DNA from: Diogma glabrata
Lineage: Eukaryota > Arthropoda > Insecta > Diptera > Cylindrotomidae
Direction of reading: 5' to 3'
DNA length: 64,000 bases
Assembly: GCA_963693315.1 (NCBI GenBank)
Contig: OY856187.1
Coordinates: 393,930,820 to 393,994,819, forward strand
A model generated the notes under the pieces. It was not told where the DNA came from. It did no database searches and saw nothing but the letters and a program-made list of their open reading frames with translations. Position 1 is the stretch's first letter. Each line of letters opens with the position of its first letter. Below, in pieces: positions 1-12,520 of the stretch. The translations under genes and the position numbers were made by a program.

Positions 1-469
1 GCATATTATTAAATTTTATTGAAGGTGATATCACCTCTACACTAGTAGGTATGAAAAAAAAAATAAAAAGAGCCAATCGTACAAAAATTATCAGGGGCGA
101 CTTACTTAATCATTGAACGAAATACTCAATAAATCAATCAAATCTTAGGCACTATTAGCAGTGTGCATGAAAGTGCATATAATCAACAACCATTGACGCG
201 ATCTTAATTTAGTAAAATAGAATTATAGACAATTTTGATTTAAATTTGTATGGGTCGTTAAAAAATACCAAATCCCATAAAAATATCAAAAGTAGATAGA
301 ATGTATCATGGGGATATACATCAAGATGACAATTATTTAAATCTAGTTTACAAGTTAGATATTGCATACAATTACAATTATACCATTAATAAATTAGAAA
401 TTAAATAGAAACGAATTCACCTGGTGGTCCTTGAGAACCTTATATATTGGCTGATGGTTCCTTGATAGG

Positions 470-796
470 ATGATGAATAAATTTCCAATCATATACTTAT
501 GTTGGATTGATGGATTTTGTTATTGCTATTATGGTTCTTGCTTAGCGTTAATTGTATTGAATAAGTATGGTTATGCGGTGAAATGGTGGCCGAATCCTTG
601 TAAATATATTCTTGATGGTGTGATAAAATATTTTTCAATAGAATATGATGCGTGTAGTCTAATTAATATCGAATCTCCAATTTTCCAGCTTGAGAGTGGA
701 AGACTGCTAGTCCAAATATATGGCTATTTAAGTTACAAATTTACATTATTATTCTTGTGGATAACTCAAAAACCAATCAAGAGCCATGATAATTAA
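470..796 (+). pseudogene. Unrecognised ORF remnant, diverged repeat copy
   Basis: This 108-codon frame lies in an upstream repeat unit and shares a short stretch (roughly residues 60-75, around ESPIFQLESG) with the frame at 1543-1824 and the sequence just before it. The N-terminal part is hydrophobic and aromatic-rich. No family is recognised. Because the two copies agree only piecemeal and the intervening copy near 1150-1260 is full of stops, I treat it as a decayed duplicate. Confidence 0.25.
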
Positions 797-1542
797 GCCT
801 CAATTGGTAAGAAGATGTGGATTGTTGTCCTAACTTGTTATTGCAACTCTATAAAATAAAAAGAAGGCAAAACGTTATTCAAAAAATTTCAGTAGGTGTG
901 TAAATAGAAAAGATAGTTGCGATGGATTTTCATAGAATTGTTGATTGTAGAAAATCTATAGTTTTATTTCTTCCATAAAGTAATATTTATAGGCAACAAA
1001 ATGTTTTGAAGTTAACACTTTAATCTTTAAAACAGTTCTGAGTTTATACACTTGAACACCATAAATATATTTTTGATTATTTATCTTACCAATGATTAGA
1101 TAATGATTTGATTGGAAGGCATTACCTTAGATACATTTACAAACCAATTATCCATCCAGGGAAATGTTTTAATATTGATATGAATTAATGTTACACCTTG
1201 TTCAACGTTGATTATATTGGGGTGATATGCTTATGTAATATAGTGGTGGCTAGATATTATATATATGAATTAACTTGACGGTGATGTATGGTGTGAAGCT
1301 AAGGGTTAATGTTCAAGCTTATTATTGTGGCCTGGTGATCCTTGAGAACATTATATATATATGTTGATGGTTCCTTGAAGGATTGTTGATTTAATTTCCA
1401 ATAGTGTACTTATATTGAATTGTTTGATTTTATTATTGCTATAATGGTGGCCGGATATTATTATATAAATTTTCTTGATGATATGATAAATGTTATTCAG
1501 ATAAAATATGATACGTATGAACTTGTTAATATCAAATAACCA

Positions 1543-1824
1543 ATGTTCCAGCTTGTGAGTGGACAACTTAGTTACATTTACAGACCAATCATCCATCCAG
1601 GAGAATGTTTTGATATTGATATGAATCAATGTTACACCATGTCCAACATAGATTATATTGGGGTGTTAAGGTTATGTAATATTATGGCGGCTAGATATAA
1701 CTTGACGATGTTGAATGATGAGAAACTAAGAATTGATGTTCAAGCTGATTATTGTGGCCGTAGTTGCCATGACATTGAAAGAAAATTGTTGATTGTAGAA
1801 AATTCCGGTTTCGTTCTTCAATAA
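1543..1824 (+). pseudogene. Unrecognised ORF remnant, best-preserved repeat copy
   Basis: I do not recognise this reading frame of about 93 codons. It lies in the best-preserved unit of the surrounding tandem repeats. The frame is open upstream of its first ATG except for a TAA near 1538. Just before that stop the translation (LVNIK) resembles a stretch of the sister ORF at 470-796 (LINIES), and both continue with FQL.SG. The peptide has conserved-looking cysteines and ends next to an AATAAA at about 1821. It is probably a fragment of a formerly longer gene. A chance ORF inside non-coding repeats is the alternative. Confidence 0.3.
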
Positions 1825-2673
1825 AGATAACACTTTAGTATCACTATGTTTTGGCGGTTATAACTATAGTCAATAAATGATTAATAATTTTGTTAGTTGA
1901 TGTAATCAATGATATATATATGTAGACCAATTATACGTCCATGCTCAATGTTAATTAAGTTGAATTTATATTGTTGTGTAATATAATGGCGGCCGGAAGT
2001 GAATTTTCTTATCGATGTGGTAAAATTTTAATTCTGCGATGAATATAATAAATTGAATGTTGATAACATCGATATCACAATTTCCAATCTTTATGGATAA
2101 AAATATAATCCCAAATTATGAGGATTACATATATAATTTAGGATTGGAAAGTTGATGAAATGTGATTTTTTTATGTGTTGAATATAACTGGAAGTCCACA
2201 TGGGCAAGAGCCGAAATAATGATCTTAGATGTGTAAGCACGATGTAAATTACACAACTTCGCATCTATTAAAAAAGAATGGATAATATGCACTGAAACAT
2301 CATTAGGCCATATGGTGATTCTATATGTGGCACTTGTGGAATTTAATAAAATAAATGGATCTAATTTTTAGTTTAAGACTTTATATAACTGCACTTAAAC
2401 ACCTTGAATATGAATTGTTAAATCTGTCTTACCACAATTGAAAATTATTTTCAATAATAACTTGTTTAAATTAAAGAAATAAAAATAAAAATATTTATTA
2501 TAACACATTTTAAATAATTTTTAATTCCACGATTTTTTAATAGATCAAAATTGACGACCTGCCTTTTCGGTAGACCGGACAGAAGTGAACAATTTTTATT
2601 GAAATATTTTTGGCAATAAGCTGTTGAAATGTCAAGGATCAGTCAACTAGAGTCGTTCGAGCGTTATTTCGCT

Positions 2674-3487
2674 GGTGTGCGTTTCGAAATTTACTATTAT
2701 TAACCGCGGTTAACTTTACTCTACCAAATCTCGTTCCATAATTCACCACAAACTTTTAATTCAATACTTGAAGTCACTATTTTAACTATGACATTAGTGA
2801 CATTATTACCTTCCCAGTGAACACAAGACGTAAATATGACATCACACAGAGGTCATATATATGTGATGTAGTTGTTACGTAAATTTGATATAAAACTGAC
2901 ACTCGTCATGACTATATCCTGGTATCATTTATATGATGCTTTCATGACATCACACTGATCTTAAATTTGACTTTGATATGATGTCATAATTTGGACTTAA
3001 ATATGACCTTATTATGATTTTGTTAAATTTCACTAGAGGTATATCCATTTTAATTGTATATAGCTTGAAAAATTTTGCGTATAGTTAGTTATTGCTTCCT
3101 AGCAGGTTATAAAACAATAGGTAAGTAGTGACCAATGAATGACTGACGGGTAAGTGTTTTTGTTTAATTGTTATTAAATTTGTTTTTTAAGTAATAAAAG
3201 AATACATCACAAAAAAATTTATATTACTATAATATCAACTTTATATCATAACAACGTCACGAATATCTCCACAGACATCAAATTTATGTCATAGTTATAT
3301 CATTATTGTTATGTCATGTTCTTACGTAAACAAGTGGGAAATAATGATATACATATGACTTATATATGACCCAGATCTTACATAAGATGTGACCTAGCGT
3401 GATGTCATTTTGATATCACAATGACGTAAATTTGTTTTCTGGGTTATGGTTAATCGCGGTTAACCATAGTTAAATTCGAAACGCACC
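2674..3487. mobile_element. Outer MITE-like element, ~0.8 kb, 40-bp TIRs
   Basis: The left end reads GGTGTGCGTTTCGAAATTTA followed by a TTAACCGCGGTTAA palindrome (2700-2713). The right end is its inverse: TTAATCGCGGTTAACC, then AAATTCGAAACGCACC ending at 3487. The two 40-bp termini match at about 80%. No coding sequence is present, and no convincing target-site duplication can be seen. It is a non-autonomous DNA element of unknown superfamily and is itself occupied by a second inverted-repeat element. Confidence 0.6.
2813..3443. mobile_element. Inner inverted-repeat element nested in the MITE
   Basis: Starts CCCAGTGAACACAAGACGTA and ends with the approximate inverse, TGACGTAAATTTGTTTTCTGGG. 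Inside are many short copies of ATGAC, TGATGTCA, TGACATCA and ATATGAC motifs on both strands, so the whole 630 bp can fold back on itself loosely. There is no ORF. The CCCAG..CTGGG ends and the dense sub-terminal motifs fit a non-autonomous DNA transposon. Confidence 0.5.
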
Positions 3488-6048
3488 TCTGTAGCCCTAT
3501 TCCGGTAAATCGTGAAATAGGAATTGAGAAATAAATTATAGCAATTTTTTCATCACTAGTATTCCGTGTCGCGGAAAATAATAAATTCGTATTGGAAAAT
3601 ATTTTTTTATTTCATTTATTGCACTTTTTTGTCAATTCCCAATTCCCAGGGAAATGCCGGAATAGGCGTACTGATGTATTAAAAGTTGAGCAGTGTCAAG
3701 TTTGACATTCGTATGATGTTTCGCTACTGGAAGGAATACGTTTGTTGCACATCTTACGGACTCATCTAATATCTTATATAATTTGTTGGGTGTAATAATT
3801 AAAGGGTGTTCCAAAATTAACGTAAGATTTGAATTTGTCTCCATTTGTGCAGTAAATTGTTGGCAACCCTGAAAAAAAAAAAACAATTTGATAAGTGGGA
3901 GTTTAATAATATTGTTAGGATTACAGAGAAATCATAACAAATTAATGAAATGAACAGTCTTCAATTTATGAAACTTTTTTGCTATCCATACAATTGTCGA
4001 TTGATCTAGTTTCGAACCGATAAGAACTTTTTATTAAACCTTAAAAAAGTATATCATTCTTATCAGCTGTCTAGATAGACTATCAAAAAAAGTTAACGCA
4101 TATAACCCAAAATTGGTCCACTGTTCTAGCGAAGTATAAGAAAACAATAAACTTACATAAACATATATTTATTAGATTCAGGTTTAGTCAGTCTATTTCT
4201 CTAGTTGATCACTATTGTTGTTATACTCTAACCAAGTTAGAATTGGATAACAAACTTGTATCGGCGAGAAGAAGATGATCATGTTCACTTGTGTCTATCG
4301 ACACATTATCTTCAATTAATTCAATGAATTATTTGTGATATAACTTCACTCCGATGGAAGTTATCCCATCATGAATAATAAGATTGAATCTAACAAAATA
4401 TGGTGTTCAATTTATGAACATCAATCGACAGAACTTAGGTGGACATATAATAAAATAAATGATTTCATGAATCAAATCAACATAACGTAAATAATCGAAT
4501 ATTCCAATATTTTCTCAAGGGTTCTAAAATGTGACCTCGAATGGTCTAGAATTATGCAGAATTGTATATAAGGAAATGCCTCTTGCAAAATTAATTAGTT
4601 TTATTTTTGTTTTATTTATTATTTTTTAATATATTTATTTGTAGATCACTTTTACATTTATTTTTATAATTTAATTATTAAATTATAATTACATTAATAT
4701 AAGATGACTATCACAATATTTTGTATATGTGTATCAGTCTCCATCTTAATAACAAGTGACAACTCTTAAAAGCTATATTATAAAGGTTCTAGTTTTGTAC
4801 TAGATTAATGTGTTACTGAGATGGTACTAAATCAATATATGTTTAGTTACAACAATTTTAAACGTGCGCGTTTTTGTGAACAAAGTTTTAAGTGTTATTG
4901 AGTAGAAATATTTTGTGAATTATTTTGAACGTTGTGTTACTGGAAATTTCTACAATAAACTGTTGGAGTTTCGAACAAGCTGTTGAAGAGTAAGGAATAT
5001 TGTTTGCTGTATTGTTTCCTGTTGTTGTGGAACAATTAAGGAGTTGAATAATTGATAAAACCTGTTGTGTTTGCTTACTAATCAGTGATCGAATTCAGCA
5101 AGAGATTAGGAATTACGTTTATCGAATTGTGAGTTAGACTGATATGAAGGAAGTTTGGAAAAACTTAACAATCTGTTTTGATGATTGAACAATATCTAAA
5201 AAATAATGAGTATTTTTTTCGAGCTATATCATCATAAACGATGAAGCACATTTTTACGTTGATCGCTTTGCTAATCGTCAAAATTTCCGTGACGAGTAAT
5301 TGTCAAAAAACAAATGCATCCACAATGTGTCCTGTTTGGTACGAATTTTTGGCTGGACTATACTTTTTGAAAATGAAACTGGTTAAGCAGTGACTGTTAC
5401 TGGGCTCGATATCACGACATGATAACACAGTTCTTTCTGCCGAAATTGGATACAGCCCGTGAAACAAGTTTACTATTGCATTAGACATTTTCGGGTCGCG
5501 TATTCCCTCGTTTTGTTAATCAAAATTAGCCCTAGATCATGTGATTTAACACGTATGTATGTATCGTAGCATGTGGACTAAAGTTTGTCGATTGTCGAAC
5601 GCAGTCCAGTCGTTTTCTACTGAAATCGACTCATTTGTTTTTTAGTGGTTTTCTAAAAAATCTGAAAACCATCTTTTGCAAATTTAACGAGAATGATGCT
5701 ATCTCTAAGGGCTTTGGTAGCTGTACAGTTGTCCAGGAGATGAGAATTGTCCAGGTGATGAATCCGGATGGTGTAGATAATTTTAAAAGCTATTTCTTCT
5801 TGATGGCGGAACAAATCCCATTGATTTGATTTATAATATCGGTGTTTGTTGCAAGAATTATTAACAAGAGAGAGTGTCCGAATTATCAATATCAAATTTG
5901 TAGTAATATTTGAAGCTAAATAACTGCATATAAATCCTTTGATGCAATTGCTCACTTACTGCCAATTCATTTTGTGCCAGCAGCAGTTAACGTTAATAAA
6001 TGCTTTTGTTTATGTTTTTATCTCTATCTATGAGTAACAATGATAAAC
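3488..6048. other. AT-rich interval, no gene recognised
   Basis: I see no supported gene, RNA or repeat here. The few short open frames (for example near 3632-3886, 5303-5488 and 5635-5955) lack family resemblance or splice context and overlap one another on opposite strands. Confidence 0.5.
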
Positions 6049-6157
6049 TTTAAAAAATCACCTCACTCAAATTTTTTTTGTTTGTCAAAATCAACAATCA
6101 ACTGTTTCTTGATTTTGACAAACAAAGAAAAAATTTGAGTTTGGTGATTTTTTAAAA
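6049..6157. repeat. 109-bp near-perfect hairpin
   Basis: TTTAAAAAATCACC followed by CACTCAAATTTTTTTTGTTTGTCAAAATCA is followed, after a loop of about 17 bp, by its inverse TGATTTTGACAAACAAAG..AAATTTGAGT..GGTGATTTTTTAAA. Arms are about 45 bp with few mismatches. It looks like a tiny MITE. Confidence 0.7.
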
Positions 6158-6484
6158 TTATATGTTATTAATATTTCAAGTTTAAAAATTTAATTATTTT
6201 GAAGTTTTTTCACAAGAAAAAGGCGTGGTAATGAAATGATTATAATGGAGGCTTACATTACATCTTTTAAATCTGAAGTTATTGACATTTAAAATACAGG
6301 CAATTTTTTTCATTTCTCCACCAGGAGTTAATATTACGATGGTCTCACACCGATAGAATATATACAATATTTAGAACTCGATACAGTAAGTAAGAAAATT
6401 TTGTTATTTTTATTTGTTGTAATTGTTATTGAATTATTTAAACTATTTATTATTGTGGAACTGGAAGTTATCGCCACAGAACTA

Positions 6485-7042
6485 TAATTCATGTAAAAAA
6501 ATTGTCGTTCAGATAAAATAATATTCGCTTTGATTGGCTGAGGGATGTAACAGTTTTTATCTGTACGACAATATTTTGGACTATACGACAAAAATAACAT
6601 CTATTTTGGTGTAAGATATAAAAACTTAACCTAGAAAATTTTGGTTTTCATAGTTGAAAAATTAATTTTAAAAGTAAGATTTACAAATGATTAATTACAA
6701 TTAAATTAATTTGATTATTTTGACATTTGAATTTTTTTTAATTTTTATTGGGATTATCGCCTAATTCTAAATGTATTTTTAATAAACAAATTAATTTAAT
6801 TCTATTAAAATAATCAAATTAATTTAGTTGTAATTAATTATCGATAAATCTTACTTTTAAGATTCATTTTTCTAATATGCATGTGACAAATAAAATTTTA
6901 CAGGTTATGTTTTTACATCTTTCTTCCATCTTAAAAAAATCTTTAAGATATTATTTTTGTCTTACACATAAAAATTGTTATAGTCCTTCAACCAATCAGA
7001 GCCAATAATATTTTATCTGAACGACAATTCATTTACATTAAT
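6485..7042. mobile_element. Foldback MITE, ~0.55 kb
   Basis: Outer arms: ATGTAAAAAAATTGTCGTTC (6491 onward) pairs with GAACGACAATTCATTTACAT (ending about 7036). The pairing continues inward through a GATTGGCTGA/TCAACCAATC segment, TAAGATTTA/TAAATCTTA, and an ATTAATTTGATTATTTTG/CAAATTAATT segment, so almost the whole element is two inverted arms of about 240 bp. No coding capacity. A CCAATCA box and AATAAA-like words are incidental. Confidence 0.65.
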
Positions 7043-7837
7043 CTAAGCTCTAATGCTATCAAGGTCATTGACCTATGATTTTGTTTGTAATGACGTCAGC
7101 CATTTACACAATGAAATTTGAATAAACAATTGCTATCTTATATCTTATCTACCTTATAATTTCGTAATGCATGCACATGATCTTTATGAAAATTTAATTG
7201 GTAAAGGAGGTGCGTTTGCATACTTGAACATGGAAAATCTAAATGATTTTCTAAGTTTAATAAAGGGGTCAAGCGAAGGAATGGATTGCCCTAACAAAAA
7301 TTTATTTGAAACTTCAATAACGCTCAGTTCTGACATTGAATTTTGTTGAAACTTATTAGTAAATTTTGGGGTGTCTTGTACATAGAAGAACCACCTTTTC
7401 AAATTTACAAAAAGGGGCATGATCGTGACTGTCCAATTAAGTAACAAACTCCATTTATTTTTCTAAGCTTGCACAACTTTGAGTGAAAATACTTGGGTAT
7501 TTTTTAAATAAAACAATAAAAAGTAATTCAACAATTCGGCATTCAATTGGGTTTGTGCGTTGGGATTGGGGTTGTACCAATTTTTATAGTACCGTACTCT
7601 GAATAACCAAATCGAGGAAAACGACAAGACTTTGGTGTCCAATTGTCATGAGGAAAGTTGATTTCCTAAGTCATTGACAAAGAATGAAATGAATATAGTT
7701 TTTTTTAAACGGAAACGAAATAAGGTAACATGATCATGCGTAAAAGCATTGATGTTGAATTTTGATTATTATCAGTGTGGCTGAATTATGTATGCAATAT
7801 GCTTGTGTATTGAGTGGACTAGTTTGATTGTGTGTTG

Positions 7838-8157
7838 AGAGATCTAGTGGTAGCACGTTGGACTTCAAAGTCAGAGGAACCGGGTTCGAATACGGGTTCC
7901 CTCCCCATCTAGGTCAAAGTGTTTTAAGCAAACACATTAATAGCCATCAACACACCGGTTTTCCAATCAACCGATAGTAAGCTGATAAATTGGAAAAACT
8001 ATGGGCTGATCACCCATATAAAACTAATCGATTGAATTAAGTCTTCAAGTGAAACTCGACCATAAATACTGAGTGAATTGATGAAATTAATACAGATGAA
8101 GGGGACACTTGTTGACAGCCTACGTCCTATATGGAACATAACGGCACAAAAAAAAAA
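7838..8157 (+). mobile_element. tRNA-derived SINE
   Basis: The 5' 75 bp resemble a tRNA: CTAGTGGTAGCACGTTGG matches an A box, a CTTCAAA anticodon-loop-like segment follows, and GGTTCGAATAC (7883-7893) matches a B box. A tRNA-unrelated body of about 230 bp follows and ends in an A-run near 8146-8157. The acceptor and other stems do not close properly, so this is not a functional tRNA gene. The right boundary is taken from the A-tail, and target-site duplications are not clear. Confidence 0.7.
7844..7893 (+). promoter_or_regulatory. Internal RNA polymerase III promoter (A and B boxes)
   Basis: A-box-like TAGTGGTAGCACG at 7845-7857 and B-box GGTTCGAATAC at 7883-7893. The spacing is about that of a tRNA gene without a variable-arm insertion. 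It would drive transcription of the SINE. Confidence 0.6.
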
Positions 8158-9023
8158 GTTTGCAATATGAATAATTGATTGAATTTTGAGGGGCTTTCTG
8201 TATTTTTGATTCGGTAGTATTGGAATGATTTTTATTTTGTTTTATTGGTATACGCGGTAGATTTGCGGTGTGTAAGTTAAATGTTTGTCGTTTTAATGGC
8301 ATGAAAAGAGATGTTAATGCCACGAAGAGGGATGGATAGATGTTCTTTATCTAAATAAAGTCGATGGTTAACATGACATCGAGATATAAAATCAGTTATG
8401 TTTTTAACTTCCGAAAGTTAACCGAAGGTAAACCTTGCTATATGAAATCAAGACGGTATTAAAAAGAAGACATCACTCAACAGATATAATTAGTTTTTTG
8501 TTTGTTTTATATTTTACTATTTTGTTTATTATATTTGACTTTGACTATTTATATTAATTTTTGTATTCTTTTTCTGAACTTTTTAATTAATTTGGTTACT
8601 GATATAGGTGATAACATGAATTATTAATTTTGCGTTTGAATAGAGATTTCCCTGGACCATAGGCCATGTGTGGGTGTTTTTTAATGATTGTTATAATTCC
8701 GATATAAACAGGAAACCCGTTTATAACTTGGATTAATAAAATTATTGTTATCGTTGTTCTATGTATTTATGTATATTTGAATTTTGCTTTGATACTTAAC
8801 GGGAAGTTCTTGGCGTGACACCCAGGTCACACTAGTTGTTTTTTGATAAAATGTATTGTGTAGTAGTAAGGTGACTATATTATAGGTCACTATGATTATT
8901 TTAAAACTGCAAAGGAGTACAAATATACAAATTTGTGCCCTCAAAATTACGAGTCGACTAATACAGAATCAAGTTTTTCTATTTTACTTCGAATTGGCTT
9001 TACTCTCAAGTCGAAGAACGTAG
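8158..9023. other. Interval without recognised features
   Basis: AT-rich sequence with no supported gene or repeat. Short open frames on the minus strand (8120-8323, 8759-8944) show no family resemblance. Confidence 0.4.
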
Positions 9024-10110
9024 TGTAATGAAGCGCTGTTTCGTTGGAAATCAACGATGTCGCATAGAAGGTCGCGTACCTGGATGAGGTTTATTTATAG
9101 CCCCTTTTGACTAGCTTCAATAATGGGGAACGAGTAAGAATTCCTGCTACTTCAGCACAAATAACTGAAATGTACACGAAATACGTGATAAATACGAAAA
9201 TGATCAAAAGCTGGTGAACAAAAAGTGAGACTCTGGCGACCCCCCATATGCGAAAGAACCACGATCACCACGTCCAACCCCTTACTTCATCACACAGTTT
9301 CACACTTTTCTCTTTTCACACGTTTCACACCCACTCACACACACTTGCACATCAACACCCATACCTACATCCATACACGCCGATAAACATACATGTTCAC
9401 ATCGAGCACAGGATCTACGATCAGTTGATCCCATATAATAGTCATTGGTAAGGTATGAGATTTGTAATCAATGGCCAACTTTATTATATAGGTTTGGGGA
9501 GTTCCGTTTGTTTATATAATCGCGTCTTAAAATCCTGAAAGTAGGTGTTATTGGCAATTGAACTAATTGCATCGATGGAAAATCAGCCCTTAGTATAATG
9601 TAAATCCTTCTCTTTCTGTCTACATCAAACGTCTTATAGTGTAACAAGAACCTAGCAAATACGTATCTATAAACATATATATATTTGAAAATTTTTATGT
9701 TGTATATAATTAAAATAAATATTTAGAATAATTAAAATACAAAAGAAATTACACCGAACATTTTTGGGCGAAAACCTTATCAATCCTTAACCGAAGTAGT
9801 TCTGGAATAAATAGACTCCACATTCCATCGGGTAATACTGGTTGTAGTTCAGCTGTTGATATGAGACCTTTCCACTATGTCAACTGGTTATGCAATTGAC
9901 GAGAGCTGTATCGACATTGATTCACACTCACATGCACACACATGCATACACCCACCCTTCCAAGAATATACTAGCACGCATCTGCACACACACAATCAAT
10001 CATACGCACATACATACCCATATATAAAAAAAAATATGACTCACCTCATAGTTATGCCAGATCCTCACTCCATGTTATCCAGTTAGCCAGTCATCGAGAA
10101 GTCCAATATC
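9024..10110 (-). mobile_element. Decayed LTR related to the giant Gypsy LTR
   Basis: Starting with TGTAATGAAGCGC, this stretch follows the giant LTRs at 27,215 and 39,475 block by block: TAGCTTCA, TGCTACTTCAGCACAAATA, GACTCTGGCGACCCC, GCGAAAGA.CCACGATCA.CACGTCCAACCCCT, then CA-rich tracts, then a CTCACC.CAT.. TCCAT block near 10,040-10,085. Divergence is heavy and the 78-bp array is missing. The far end is not identifiable, so the homologous tract may extend toward 12-13 kb. Orientation is assigned from the minus-strand giant element. It is an old relative (solo LTR or truncated copy) of that family. Confidence 0.6.
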
Positions 10111-12029
10111 GAAGGTGCGAATCGTGAAAATATGTTCCTTAACTGATACCAGTTCTCACTTCTCTGCGTCAAGCAAATCGTCCTCTGTGATCAAAATGTG
10201 ACACTCAACAGTAATCACCCAGTAAGTATCATCAACATCAGTAATCCAGTGGTAATAGATAAATATTAGAATCTTCCGTGATCCACTTAATTCAAAACTC
10301 TCACAGCCAATAATCAAAGCGTAATGCTCCACGGTGCTCCGATAAACTTGAACAACAGTGTCGGTAAATTACGATCTTCCATGATCCGCATAAATTCAAA
10401 ATAATAATATTCAATAGACCGTATTTATACATCCACTGATAACGATTTGAATCCAACCATCAGTTTCAATTTTGTACATGGAGTAAATGTCACCAATTAC
10501 AAATTACAGTTGACCAGGTGGAATGATTGTATAAAAATATTAAATAATACCACGAGGACAGCGGTGGTGTATGTAGACCGAGATTGTTTGTCTACTCGCT
10601 CCAATTATCAGTGAGATAAAATCACTCCTAAACTTCACAACCCATTTTCAGGTTAAGTTGTCGCATGTGATACACCGTGGATCAATCCAGTACATCAACT
10701 ATAGTGCTTGTACCATCGTTAGAACACCATAACCACAATTAATAGAGATTATTGTATTGTTCAATTTACAAATTTTATTACACCGTTAATACGGTTTCGG
10801 TTATTCTATTTAAATCAATTAGTTAACTACAGGTATTGATTATACTAATTTTTGAATCGATCAATTAAATTCCTAACGATTTCGGGTATACTATCATACC
10901 ACATTTAATTGAACCTAAATCTAGGATTTTATTTTTTTTGATTTGATTTTTTTTTCAATTCTATGTTTTTTTTTTATATTTTTTTTTTAAAGAAACTTCT
11001 AGGCTATGTCTGTAGCACAAAACACGCACATATATTTTTTTTTTGCTTCTTATCAGTTTCTATAATATTTAACTCGAATTAACTATTTAACACTAGGATG
11101 AAATACATATAGTTTTATAACTTTTCTTTTATTATTTAGAATTATTACTATTTTTACCCACTTAGAATGATCCGGAGATCTTACAGTACCCAAAAAAACT
11201 AGACAGTCACGATATAAATTAACATTTAATTATCGCTCCGCCCGAGAAAAGCGTACACCATTTTGTTTCTTAGGGTTAACTTTTTTCATATCATTCATTC
11301 GTTATGATTTTATTATTTATCTGAAGGTGAATCACAAAAAGATTTAACTACACCAATTTCTACCGTGAACTGTAGAAAACTGGTTCTTTTCATTCACTCA
11401 GACTTTTGTGTCAACTCACCAATGATAAGCACATACTTCAGCACCAAAAGAGGAGTGTATTCCAATGGAACGTATCGTAACCATTGTTTTCTTAATCCAT
11501 CCATCCACAAATTCACCAGCAAAAAATCAGTTTTTTATATCATGGCGATCGACAATCAATTTTTTTCAGATGTCAAATATTTAATCACAGCTGTGTGATT
11601 ATTCGCACAAAAAAAGTCGACAGTTTGAGAGCTGGTATTTATAGTCGGGGAAACAAATCTAAGTTGGTCAATTTGGCCTACTTCCCCAACCACAAACACC
11701 AACCTCATGAACAAACTTTCACCACCGTGGTGAAATCACTTACAGTGATGGTTTCATGTATCGCATCATAACAAATTTACGAGAAAACAGAAAGAAAACT
11801 CCACAATCTCTCATTTTTTTTTTTTTTCATGTTTGAGTTTTTCAAACGGGATAATGGCCCGTGATGCGATCAATCCTACCAGCAGTGGAATAATACTGAT
11901 CAAAAGGTTTGAAAAATTGGAATAATTCACAAAAAATTGGAAAAGAAATATCAAAAAAAAAAAAAGCCGACTACGAAGCGATGGTACGAAATTATACATG
12001 GAAATAGCGCGATTACGAATTAGTGATAC

Positions 12030-12520
12030 TGCACAACTATTTTAAGCCAGCCTTTAAGCGGAAACCATTGTAGACGACGATTGATGATAATATACAACCT
12101 TTTTCTGACAATTTCTTAGCATTCAACAAATACAAACTGAATACCGGCAACTACACTGGGGAATAACACACAACCGTTCTCGGGCAATCATTGTTTTACA
12201 GAAATCATTGTAGATGACAATTATGGTCTGAGTTTAAGAAATTATGGTTAAAAAAAAAAAACGAAAACAGTGATACAAAATCTTCGCTTATGCAAATCTG
12301 ATGCGCGTGAGAAAGCAGTATAGCTCCAAATCAGTGTATTACGCATGAAAAATATTACACAACTGTTTTTCTGATAATAAATTTTTGTGGCGGAAACTAT
12401 AGTAAATGATGACCAAGGATTGAGTATAAGACTATGTGTACAGGACAGAATGAAAAACGACTATGAAAATTTACGCGAATGCAAATTTGATGCGTATGAG
12501 AAAACAGTGCAGTGCAGTCA
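12030..12520. repeat. Degenerate direct repeats (~190 bp)
   Basis: TGCAAATCTGATGCGCGTGA near 12,292 recurs as TGCAAATTTGATGCGTATGA near 12,481 (spacing about 189 bp). GCGGAAACCATTGTAGACGA near 12,058 recurs near 12,205 and 12,390. These are decayed repeats, possibly internal repeats of the old LTR-related tract. The open frame 12,387-12,674 lies across them and is probably fortuitous. Confidence 0.4.

Larger units (their letters stand above)
418..2020 (+). repeat. Degenerate tandem repeat block with ORF remnants
   Basis: Several sequence blocks recur in direct orientation. A block beginning CCTGGTGGTCCTTGAGAAC near 420 returns near 1331. A block with CCATCCAGG near 1150 returns near 1590 and weakly near 1925. 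A block with TTGTTGATTGTAGAAAAT near 938 returns near 1788. Spacings are about 440 and 850-910 bp, so these are old, indel-rich repeats and not a clean satellite. The repeated parts translate to related peptides, which suggests tandem copies of a short gene that have decayed. Confidence 0.6.

Noticed and set aside
7844..7920. A tRNA gene with a UCA anticodon
   Set aside because: A and B boxes are present but the acceptor stem does not pair, and a SINE body with A-tail follows.
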